Origin: Avoscillospira sp045589035
GTDB taxonomy: Bacteria; Bacillota; Clostridia; Oscillospirales; Oscillospiraceae
Assembly (NCBI GenBank): GCA_045589035.1
Contig: JAZNFJ010000133.1
Span: 1 to 30,039 of the forward strand
Direction of reading: 5' to 3'
DNA: 30,039 nucleotides
In this document: positions 19,001 to 23,647 of the stretch, one piece after another
Numbering within the stretch: the first letter of the stretch is position 1
Layout: each line of letters opens with the position of its first letter
Made by a program: the position numbers and the translations under genes
Notes under the pieces: model-generated
The model's database searches: none
What the model saw: the letters and a program-made list of their open reading frames with translations, nothing else
Told to the model about the DNA's origin: nothing

Positions 19001-20081
19001 TGGTTCCATCGATCCAACCCAGGAGGGTCGCACCGCTGTTGGCGGTGGCAACCAGTTCTGTGCCTTCCATACTGACTTCCAGCAGTTCGCCGTCACTGAC
19101 AGCTTCACCGGCTGCAGTCACACTGCCCAGAGCGCTGTCGTACAGGAAAGTAACATTGGAGGATTCCTTGACAGCCACAATGGCAAAGTTGTTCATCACC
19201 AGCTTGTTAACGGTGCTATTCTTGGCAGTGGTGATGGTGATGGTGAAAGATGTACCGCTGTCCATAATCTTTTCAAAGGAGCCGGAACCGCCGGTATACT
19301 GAGTACCATCGATCTTCAGCTGGTTAACAGAGGTAGCAGTCCAGTTGAAGGACAGCTTCGCCTTGCTGCCGCTGTCATTTGCGACCGTAATGGTGGCAGT
19401 CTTGGCACTTGCACCGAAGCCCAAGATACCGCCGCTGCCCTTTGCGGTAACGGTGATCGAACCGCTGGACATGCTGTTATCGGTGGCACCGGAAACGCCA
19501 ACGGACACACCTTCGACAGGCTTGTGGTTGCCGGACGCAGCAGCCATGGCTATTGCAAACATGGGCTTGAAGATGTCCTTGAAGCGGACAAAGGTCACCA
19601 CATCAGCATTGGCCAGCACATAAGCTGCGTCGCTTTCGGGTGCCATTTCTGCCATTTCCTCGATCTGGGCAATTTCAGAAATGGTGGGCTTGTTGACAGA
19701 CCAGGGCTGCGCGCAAATGGCAGTTCCGATCTGATCATCGGTCATATCTGCGGTAATGCCATAGAGATACAGAACGGCATTGATCCGGTTTACCAGATCG
19801 ATCGCAGTTGCAGAAGCTTCAGCAGGCTGCTGAACAACTTCTTCCTCAGGCCAGATTTCTCCGGTCTGAATTTGCTCTTCAACCTGTGTATATTCCCCGT
19901 TCAGGCGATCGCCTTCGTACAGGGGATCCACAGGGGTTTCGAGTTCTTCGCCCCACTGCTCGGTGAGCAGATCACCGTTGTAGTTATCGATCTCGTCGGC
20001 CAGTACCTGTCCGGGTACCATAGAGAAGACCATAACCACGACCAGCAGGAGAGATAAGAACCGCTTCATTGCTGATGGCAT
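10095..20081 (-). CDS. Giant secreted surface protein with phosphodiester glycosidase domain, CxxC repeats and C-terminal wall-binding-like repeats
   Basis: The protein has 3328 residues (roughly 360 kDa). A signal peptide (about 1-28, cleavage after VLA) precedes a helical N-terminal segment (about 60-190), beta-rich domains, an InlB-like repeat (about 311-387) and a beta-helix-like region (about 400-855). Twenty CxxC repeats each ending GH follow (about 861-1575), then an unrecognised mainly helical domain (about 1576-1895). A phosphodiester glycosidase (NAGPA/DUF2233-type) domain occupies about 1898-2147, with PRSAVGIT, LDGR and NLDGGGSSTF. Ig-like domains (2150-2570) and aromatic repeats (about 2576-3328) complete it. 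There is no LPXTG or TM anchor, so attachment is probably by the C-terminal repeats. AAGGAGG lies 8 bases before ATG 20081, and a promoter lies upstream. It sits inside the capsule locus between polymerase and flippase, suggesting a role on the same glycan. After residue 9 the coding sequence contains no TTA, CTA or TCA codon. Confidence 0.9.
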   Translation of the reverse strand: MPSAMKRFLSLLLVVVMVFSMVPGQVLADEIDNYNGDLLTEQWGEELETPVDPLYEGDRLNGEYTQVEEQIQTGEIWPEEEVVQQPAEASATAIDLVNRINAVLYLYGITADMTDDQIGTAICAQPWSVNKPTISEIAQIEEMAEMAPESDAAYVLANADVVTFVRFKDIFKPMFAIAMAAASGNHKPVEGVSVGVSGATDNSMSSGSITVTAKGSGGILGFGASAKTATITVANDSGSKAKLSFNWTATSVNQLKIDGTQYTGGSGSFEKIMDSGTSFTITITTAKNSTVNKLVMNNFAIVAVKESSNVTFLYDSALGSVTAAGEAVSDGELLEVSMEGTELVATANSGATLLGWIDGTTHKILSKDAAYTLTPADDMTVQAVFASTSPWFLVNGDCLYEGLNAAVEAVQSVSNKIIVLANNGTLPAGDYTIPAGVTLLLPFDAANTLCTTAPVCRKLVEDPREYYKVPTAYRTLTMETGANLCIEGAMSLSGTQLSGGTNAGVPLDAVPFVKMEEGSTITVASGANLYVWGYIIGSGSVVVKNGGTVYEDFQVTNWRGGTNTSNMVDNDNRVFPMSQYYIQNVEVPMTLEAGAVENGYMSVAISVIGIQSSAVPFVGPNGMFNITAGSITKDYIESEDRLEININGNLTMQSLSISMKLGLLGTKTINSSKYELPVNSNITVRVNSGSNMTVTQNIAMLPGTQMYVADGANITLGNGIKLYLYDADEWVGKGYPQPQKDVCPLPYAPGKPASVAWHTADEDAYVYVEGTLDASNGYVYTTAGGANITAAEGAKVILKPGIQTTTSQAYQTGTDGKTIEYDAIPITPAKLKNADGGYTETAALPYAEYAYTNGTWVGNCLHVITEAVTAQATCTVDGVKTFSCKCGHNYTEAIPATGHKTVTDAAVAPTCTQTGLTEGSHCETCGEVFVAQEEIPANGHGEGVPGGDAVAPTCTAEGWTESTLCSVCGATIVPRAAIPALGHTAGGEATCTTAQTCVTCGAELVAALGHKPGAEATCTADQVCTVCGDVLVAAKGHTPEDVPAKAPTCEDYGLTAGVKCTTCGVMTTVQAVLDPLGHTPGAEATCTVDQTCTVCGKTLVAAKGHIGVVDDAVKPTCTTTGLTQGTHCDICGETLIAQEEVPALGHSWDNGVVTTEPTEEATGVKTYTCGTCGDTKTEEIPRLDHVHKHNAVVTAPTCTAEGYTTYTCRCGDTYTADAVAALGHSSVTDAAVAPTCTETGLTEGSHCGTCGEVLAAQEEVAAAGHTPGAEATCTTAQECMVCGAELVAAKGHNGVPGGDAVAPTCTAEGWTESTVCSVCGVTLVAREAIAALGHTAGAEATCTEAQVCTVCDAELVAALGHSSVTDAAVAPTCTETGLTEGSHCETCGEVLVAQEEVAASGHTAGEEATCTEAQVCTICGAELATALGHKTVTDAAVAPTCTETGLTEGSHCETCGEVFAAQEEVAALGHTAGAEATCTTAQVCTVCGAELVAALGHGELEYEEELPPLCEEDGHEEGLKCTVCGEFAEGGAVKEATGHNLEQFEEKIPTYTRPGYAAFEKCTQCAYTTYEEIKQLEVPHISDYETFITNLYVLEMAAGEYVADRPRLDPLDLVIKYIRTGVERYNSGSWNIMAGYEDADFRKFIEDYEDAWNCEQGEDNKENWMALSALKYLDEFTLPNGDLVDFGHMFGTMDITYHNNCGVDHADVGGWSGDLVDLLTTTSNHIGENYTSDLETLVAFIKENYLFKMVNTDDKFSATDWYGDADGFYVMQNLNKATYQAGDMAMLMQSYFTEELNDVDRADYLVINRFGGLSTRQDLRTAVYNAYTGNKTISTLEATRDFNHSGTELTLMRKAVCYAFADYLCQTAGDYVDVIENPYYEVFDSKSAELAPGITQQLNFATSADGKQMAYYIATADLRNPQVHVYANYASRDPQHWEMARVLDQANTMQALYGDPASEEYVENFNVIASINAGGFDMSDGDPGGLLVMHGQTYKPIGSGGFFAITKEGKAILGATSEWDQYKDQVEEAIGGFGTLLVKDGEIAITANSNYYNDRAPRSAVGITATGKVVFMVLDGRQEPISCGGSMIEIAQIMFEAGCVNAINLDGGGSSTFVAKQPGDETLSIMNRPSDGTPRSVSTSLVMASTAPSSTAFDHANLVSATSQVTKGTSLQITAEGISATGNAAELPEGTTWEIDSDYANWAAIDENGLFTAKDRLGDVEVKLMLDGTIVGRTTISIVDPDQIYFEKAALSAVFGQTIQLPVKVLYEGKEVTVRPEDIAFQMNAAAGTISGFEFTAKEGNVKNVRITATLVNNTEAAPANVTVNLYKQGENSFDFDQATAGDRTLAWLRTVSNSTTDDDVTYTVLDPDKDMVTSYVLAMDMSQIPVPPVLEDLIYMLPGADLEDASAWGFLMQLAERVSPMTTVTPKIVFDKNVDVDLSEMKLLNDYFTITDYVFDETTNTLSLVLNWIDQTKAIDPATANPLCMVTGIKVTPKADADWGSKEMLNIVHEGDISYDIYLRASGLYSFASKPENQQTFGLYSYTNPDDAKDRGGHFMSTYAQFKDTYTLVRTAKEGWVNEAGGFAYYVDGQRLTGVQEIEGVLYDFGENGINVGQNKFTGLFYDEEAKVYRYSYIGVLTSGWQMIEKEWYYFDSATMAAATGKRTISHVPYEFEENGRLVSGVWMNVFVGYRYYYGPDYVRKGWYEIDGEMYYFLDAFAVSGDKKVASQEISTTKRWYHFGEKGACEGLLTGIVENNGKLYYVENGKETEKGLFKFGDYHYNAQYDGSLIVNQKYYVWKLDPTAELPKGHYEFDEQGRLLGAEVSEDGGVSGIVEKDGVLYYYENGKPTEKGLFKYNGYYYNAQYDGSLITNQKYYVWKLDATAELPKGHYEFGADGRMLQGIIDKDGVLYYYENGAPKEMGLFKYEDSYYVAQYDGSLIVNQKYYVWKLDASADLPKAHYEFGPDGKMYHGIVEKDGVLYYYENGVGVEKGLFLYEDGCHYFAQTGGELITSQKYYAWKLDSSALLDKGHYEFAEDGKLVGSCITGEIVNKNGVLYYYENGKPTEKGLFKFNGDYYVAQYDGMVITGKYYVWKHDITSDLPNGHYEFGNDGKMLQGIVDKDGVLYYYENGKPTEKGLFKYNGDYYVAQYDGSVITGKYYVWKLDETADLPKAHYEFGADGKMLQGIINKDGVLYYYENGKPTEKGLFVLDGDYYFSQYDGKLITGMKYYAWKLHETSELEKGTYLFDENGKLLGAKKTGEIVNVDGVLYYYESGKPVDKGLFILDGYYYFTLYDGSLVVNQRYYVWRDNDYLMVKHYTFNELGQIIE
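10098..11830 (-). repeat. Eight ~70-residue aromatic repeats (cell-wall/glucan-binding-like) at the protein C terminus
   Basis: Each unit follows the pattern G-I-V-x-K-D-G-V-L-Y-Y-Y-E-N-G-K-P-x-E-K-G-L-F, then an aromatic block (YYxAQYDGSLI), then QKYYVWKLD, then a hairpin ending HYEFGxDGKMLQ. I count eight copies, some with 4-8 extra residues at the end. The G/Y/W-rich hairpins resemble choline- and glucan-binding repeats but the unit is longer, and the classical GWxxxxGxWYY motif is only seen in the preceding degenerate part (about 11830-12357). The DNA copies are very similar (for example the block around CTCGTAGTAGTACAGCAC), so copy number could vary by recombination. Confidence 0.85.
13640..14390 (-). 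other. Phosphodiester glycosidase (NAGPA-type) domain within the giant protein
   Basis: Residues about 1898-2147 match the family related to human N-acetylglucosamine-1-phosphodiester alpha-N-acetylglucosaminidase. The landmarks are a start at YIATADLRNPQVHVYAN, NAGGFD, GTLLVKDGE, PRSAVGIT, VFMVLDGRQEP with a following S-x-G-G-S-M, a helix EIAQIMFEAGCVNAINL, and the DGGGSSTF loop at about 2103-2113. The family hydrolyses sugar-1-phosphodiesters; here the substrate would be extracellular. All conserved blocks look intact, so activity is likely, but the natural substrate is inference. Confidence 0.85.
15355..17500 (-). repeat. Array of twenty CxxC repeats in alternating long and short units
   Basis: I count 20 units, each with a single Cys (ATCT or PTCT), then CxxCG, and ending in GH. 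Long units of about 41 residues (for example VTDAAVAPTCTETGLTEGSHCETCGE) alternate in much of the array with short units of 27 residues (GAEATCTEAQVCTVCGAELVAALGH), giving a higher-order unit of about 68 residues. Such repeats are widespread in secreted Firmicutes proteins; their role is not established. The regular cysteines could bind zinc or form disulfides. The first two and last two units are more degenerate. High DNA similarity makes the array prone to expansion and to assembly collapse. Confidence 0.9.
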
Positions 20082-20107
20082 TGTTTTTTCCTCCTTAGAT
20101 GATGGTA

Positions 20108-20136
20108 TTTATAAACATTTTAAAACACTATGTAAA
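20108..20136 (-). promoter_or_regulatory. Promoter for the giant surface protein gene
   Basis: Minus strand: -35 TTTACA (20136-20131), an exact 17-bp spacer, -10 TATAAA (20113-20108). Each box matches five of six consensus bases. It lies in the 86-bp gap between the lipoprotein stop and the giant gene's start, so the giant gene can be expressed separately from the upstream capsule genes. Confidence 0.7.
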
Positions 20137-20152
20137 AATTGCTTGACGCAAT
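20134..20152 (-). terminator. Weak candidate terminator after the lipoprotein gene
   Basis: On the minus strand a 5-bp stem (ATTGC/GCAAT, loop GTCAA) is followed by four more Us, 15 bases after the lipoprotein stop. The stem is short and the U-run merges with the -35 of the next promoter, so at best it is partial. Confidence 0.3.
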
Positions 20153-20167
20153 GAATTTCCAGCCGAT

Positions 20168-21034
20168 TTACGCGCCGGGCACGAACTCCGTAAAGTTTTT
20201 GTCCGCCATAATGGCCTGAATCACGGTGTTGAGAGATTCCATCATCTGGTAGATGGCAGTCCGCTCTTCCGCAGGCCAGACATCATATTCGCCCATATCG
20301 TAGGTTTCCACCACAACAGGCTTCTGCTCTCCATTCACGGTGTAGAAGCCCAATATGGACTCTGATTCCACATTGCCAAGGATGATGGCATACAGGTCAA
20401 TTCGCTCGCCGCTGACTTCTCCGTAGAAGTCTGCCCGGTAGTTGCCGCCTTCCTCTGTTTCGGTAAAGGAAACATTATCCGGCAGCGTCACATCCCAGTA
20501 ACGCAGCTTGGCTTCCTGCTCGCCAACCGTTTCCATGGCTCTGGTTTCGCTGAAACGCTCATCGGCATAGATGGAATTTACCACCACACTAAAGGCATCC
20601 ATCATGCTGTGGAAGAGTTTCCGCTCTTCCTCGTCCGCAAAGTCCTCATCTGCGTACTCACACAGGGAATAGGATACGGGAATTTCACCGGTTTCCGTTG
20701 TCAGATAGCCCAAATGGGTGCCCACCTGAGGATCTGCGTAGTAGATCCGGAACAGTTCCTTCTCCCCTGCTTCCGTGACCATATAGAAAATCTCCATGAC
20801 GATGTCGCCTTCAGTCACTTCCATATGGCGCAGATGTTCGTACAGGTCTTCCGGAAATGCCAGATCACCGTAGACGGTTTCCACAGGATCCGTCTTGATA
20901 CTATCCATGGTCGGTGCCCGCAGAGGCTCCTGCTTTTGGCTGCCGCAGGCTGTCATGCCCAAAACCAGCACCAGCGCAAGAACCACACACAAACACCGCC
21001 GGAAAGCACTTCCGGAAGTTTCACAATTGCTCAC
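20168..21034 (-). CDS. Predicted lipoprotein with an internally duplicated domain, unknown function
   Basis: The 288 residues include a lipoprotein signal peptide (FRRCLCVVLALVLVLGMTAC, lipobox Cys at about residue 29). I recognise no named family. The mature part looks like two copies of one fold. In the first half, HLGYLTTETGEIPVSY, then EEERKLFHSMMDAFSVVVNSIYADERFSE. In the second half, ILGFYTVNGEQKPVVV, then AEERTAIYQMMESLNTVIQAIMADKNFTE. Each copy combines a beta-sheet part and a C-terminal helix. GTG 21034 is the preferred start because AAGGAGG lies 9 bases upstream; a TTG at 21043 touches that site. It lies directly before the giant protein gene and after the polymerase, suggesting an extracellular membrane-anchored partner of one of them. 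Confidence 0.8.
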   Translation of the reverse strand: MSNCETSGSAFRRCLCVVLALVLVLGMTACGSQKQEPLRAPTMDSIKTDPVETVYGDLAFPEDLYEHLRHMEVTEGDIVMEIFYMVTEAGEKELFRIYYADPQVGTHLGYLTTETGEIPVSYSLCEYADEDFADEEERKLFHSMMDAFSVVVNSIYADERFSETRAMETVGEQEAKLRYWDVTLPDNVSFTETEEGGNYRADFYGEVSGERIDLYAIILGNVESESILGFYTVNGEQKPVVVETYDMGEYDVWPAEERTAIYQMMESLNTVIQAIMADKNFTEFVPGA

Positions 21035-21053
21035 TGCTCTCAACCTCCTTCTA

Positions 21054-21131
21054 TCACACTTGTTTGTTGAACACTTTTATTTTCGCAGCGCATAAGGGGC
21101 AGCGCCAGAACGAAATACTGCGATTGTTCAT
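21054..21131 (-). CDS. Possible 25-residue Cys-containing peptide (doubtful)
   Basis: A short frame in the gap between the polymerase and lipoprotein genes encodes MNNRSISFWRCPLCAAKIKV followed by FNKQV. The W-x-C-P-x-C-x3-K pattern resembles the start of small zinc-ribbon ('cysteine-rich KTR'-like) proteins, so it may be a truncated remnant. An AGAAGG site lies 13 bases upstream, rather far. The stop abuts the ribosome site of the lipoprotein gene. I cannot tell a real micro-protein from chance. Confidence 0.22.
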   Translation of the reverse strand: MNNRSISFWRCPLCAAKIKVFNKQV

Positions 21132-21150
21132 TTTTCTATCCCAACCTTCT

Positions 21151-22446
21151 TTATAGCACCTTTCCCGCATCGATCTGCGCAGGTGCATCGTTGTTTTGTT
21201 TTTCATCCCTTAAAAATGGAAGTGATAAAACAAAGTAAACCATATATCCCGCTTCTGTTCGCATGGATGCATTGTAGATCACAAATACAATCGACATGAC
21301 TGCCATTATCTTAGCAAGCTGACAATACAACACATCCCCTCTTCCACTGGTTTGCATTTTGTTTGCACCAAAGAAAACAGAAATGAAAAAGACACAGTAC
21401 AAAACAAATCCGATTACGCCGGTTTCCAACAGCAAAAACGCCGAGGAGAACCATGTATAATTCAGTCTGCCGTAGTTTTCGTAGAATGGAGTTGTTAAAA
21501 ATGCGAAAGACGCATAGTCGCAATTTCCAAGGCCCAAGCCAAAGAATTTGCTAAACAAAGTCGGCAGAAAGCGATCAAACACGATCGCGGCCACCGTCAA
21601 GCGGTTCAGATCATTCCGGCCTGTATATCCGCTCTTTCTTGTCGCAATTTCAATAATTCTCTCAAAAGACAGCCAGCCGTAAAACTCCGGAAACAAAACA
21701 CCAAGCATATACGAAGCCGCTAATAAGCCTACAGTGCCGCCAACAATAATCCATACTTTTCTGAAGGAAAACTTGGTCATCATCATGGCCAGGATTGCAA
21801 TCAGAACAAGCTCCAGAAAGAAAACTTTCAACTCCGAAAGAACCGCAACCACTAACGATGCCGTCAAAACAAGCAGCACAGAGAAAATTTTCTGCTCTTT
21901 TCTCATATAACGCAGCAATGCTCTCGTCACAACAATGACCATAAAGATATTGGTGTAAGCGTTGCAGCCTTTTTCAACACCAAATATGCCTCCCAGATAA
22001 TCCTGGCTGTATCCAAGCACAAAATACTGATACATAACAACCAAAAAATTGATCCAGAAGAGTCGGTCAAAAAATTTGAAAACAGAGGAAACCGTTGGCT
22101 GCTTCAAAAAGTATATGCACGCAAAGAAGAAAACGAACATTCTTGCATTATTCCGAATTCCCCATAAATAGTAGGCAAATGATTGATAGTTGACAATGGC
22201 GCCCACCAATGTTGAAACAAAAAACAGACCAATAATCATTGCCAGCGTCTTAGTTTGGCTGTTCGGAATTTTCATCTGCTGTTTTAACAACAAAAGCAGC
22301 AAAGCAAGCCATCCTATATCTACTGTGTATTTAACGAAGGAGGGCATTCCCAAAAAGCCAATCAGACACGCAAACAGAAGCGGCATTGCCAGCACGAACA
22401 ACAGTACCCATTCGCCCTGCGTTTTTCTTCTGAAACGAATTTTCAC
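21151..22446 (-). CDS. O-antigen polymerase / Wzy-like membrane protein
   Basis: The protein has 431 residues with about 11-12 membrane segments and a long extracytoplasmic loop late in the protein containing the conserved-type stretch GLGLGNCDYASF...NYGRLNYTWFSSAFLLLETGVIGFVLY, as in O-antigen polymerases and ligases of the Wzy_C group. It would link flipped oligosaccharide units into the polymer at the outer membrane face. The start is a GTG at 22446 with GAGGAGG 12 bases upstream. An ATG at 22457 opens a four-codon frame that ends by overlapping this GTG. The gene is AT-rich with many TTT and AAA codons, unlike the giant gene, which fits acquisition as part of a mobile capsule cassette. 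Confidence 0.85.
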   Translation of the reverse strand: MKIRFRRKTQGEWVLLFVLAMPLLFACLIGFLGMPSFVKYTVDIGWLALLLLLLKQQMKIPNSQTKTLAMIIGLFFVSTLVGAIVNYQSFAYYLWGIRNNARMFVFFFACIYFLKQPTVSSVFKFFDRLFWINFLVVMYQYFVLGYSQDYLGGIFGVEKGCNAYTNIFMVIVVTRALLRYMRKEQKIFSVLLVLTASLVVAVLSELKVFFLELVLIAILAMMMTKFSFRKVWIIVGGTVGLLAASYMLGVLFPEFYGWLSFERIIEIATRKSGYTGRNDLNRLTVAAIVFDRFLPTLFSKFFGLGLGNCDYASFAFLTTPFYENYGRLNYTWFSSAFLLLETGVIGFVLYCVFFISVFFGANKMQTSGRGDVLYCQLAKIMAVMSIVFVIYNASMRTEAGYMVYFVLSLPFLRDEKQNNDAPAQIDAGKVL

Positions 22447-22514
22447 TTTTTTTGCATACCTCCTCTCATAACCGTTTGTTGGCGAGGCAAGTCATTCTCA
22501 CACGACCTGCACAT

Positions 22515-23558
22515 TTATGCTCTTTTTATGGATTGCAGTTTCACAAGCAGGAACACCAACAAGAGCACGCGGCATCGCAAGGCCAAAAGCAATATTTTTC
22601 TGGCTGTACGCTCCATTTTTATATCTTGTGCGGCTATAACAAGCTGCATGGTTTCATCTTTAACGATCTGCTTCAGCAACCTATACTTTTCCCCCACAGG
22701 CAGCTGTGCTGCTGTAATTTGCTTCATCGCTGCAATAGTCAAAGACAAATACAATCCCGAAATCCTCTTTTGTACTTTTTCCGAATAATTTGCCTGCTGG
22801 GCCAACTGCAAACAATCTTCATAAAACTTCTTTATTTTTTCATATCGATCCTTGCGATAAGTCCGCGTAAGCGAAGTTTCATTTTCGCGATAGAAATACA
22901 GTGCCTCCGGTAAGATTGTCACCGTCCTTACATATTGATAAAGCCATATGAGAGAGTAACTATCTTCCGAAATATTCTGACGCTCCGATACAAACCGCCA
23001 TGCCGTTCTCTCGATCAAGTCCATGGAATACAGGCAGGTACATGAACTGAAACACAGCTCTTTGACTGCCAAACGAGGATGTCGGTTGTCAATAAAATCC
23101 GGCAAAAAAACAGTTTGTACTTCTTCCCCTTCAAATCGCAGCTTATCAGCCTTGGGAGTTAAGCATTTACTGATCGTTCCATCTTTTCCAACTGATTGTT
23201 TACCGAAAACTACTATTTCTGCCTCTTGATCCCGTATCTGTCGGTATGCTTTTTCTATGGTATCCAACGCAACATAATCATCGCTGTCAAAAAAACATAT
23301 GTATTCACCGGTTGCATGCTCCATGCCCGTATTTCTTGCCATTCCTAAGCCTTCGTTTGTCTTATGAACAACCTTGATCCGCGGATCCTTCTGGGCCCAT
23401 TTCTCACATAATTGAGGGCAACTATCCGGAGATCCGTCATCTACCAAAATAATTTCCAGTTTCTGATAGGTCTGATTTACAATGCTGGTTACGCAGCAAT
23501 CCAGATACTTCTCAACATTATATATTGGGATAACTACAGACACTAAACCTTTTTCCAT
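22515..23558 (-). CDS. Glycosyltransferase family 2
   Basis: The 347-residue cytoplasmic transferase has a GT-A fold N terminus: SVVIPIYNVEKYLDCCVTSIVNQTY, then LEIILVDDGSPDSCP, then NEGLGMARNTGMEHATGEYICFFDSDDYV, with the DxD-like DSDD for metal and nucleotide-sugar binding at about residues 93-96. The C terminus ends with a basic hydrophobic stretch (ILLLALRCRVLLLVFLLV), probably membrane-associated. It adds one sugar of the repeat unit; the donor is unknown. AAGGAG lies 8 bases before the ATG. It is in the capsule operon, between the radical SAM gene (89 bp away) and the polymerase (68 bp away). Like its neighbour it is AT-rich. Confidence 0.92.
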   Translation of the reverse strand: MEKGLVSVVIPIYNVEKYLDCCVTSIVNQTYQKLEIILVDDGSPDSCPQLCEKWAQKDPRIKVVHKTNEGLGMARNTGMEHATGEYICFFDSDDYVALDTIEKAYRQIRDQEAEIVVFGKQSVGKDGTISKCLTPKADKLRFEGEEVQTVFLPDFIDNRHPRLAVKELCFSSCTCLYSMDLIERTAWRFVSERQNISEDSYSLIWLYQYVRTVTILPEALYFYRENETSLTRTYRKDRYEKIKKFYEDCLQLAQQANYSEKVQKRISGLYLSLTIAAMKQITAAQLPVGEKYRLLKQIVKDETMQLVIAAQDIKMERTARKILLLALRCRVLLLVFLLVKLQSIKRA

Positions 23559-23647
23559 CCCACGATCTCCTTGTCGACTCTTTTCCTAATGTTTTATTCT
23601 TATCCAAATCAGTCAGCGTAACTTCTCTATCATCATACTCTTTACAA

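Noticed and set aside
10044..20057. A plus-strand open frame of 3337 codons opposite the giant gene
   Set aside because: It is the exact in-phase complement of the real gene. The minus-strand product has a signal peptide, repeats and recognisable domains plus a ribosome site and promoter, while the plus frame has no start signals or domains. Its openness reflects codon bias.
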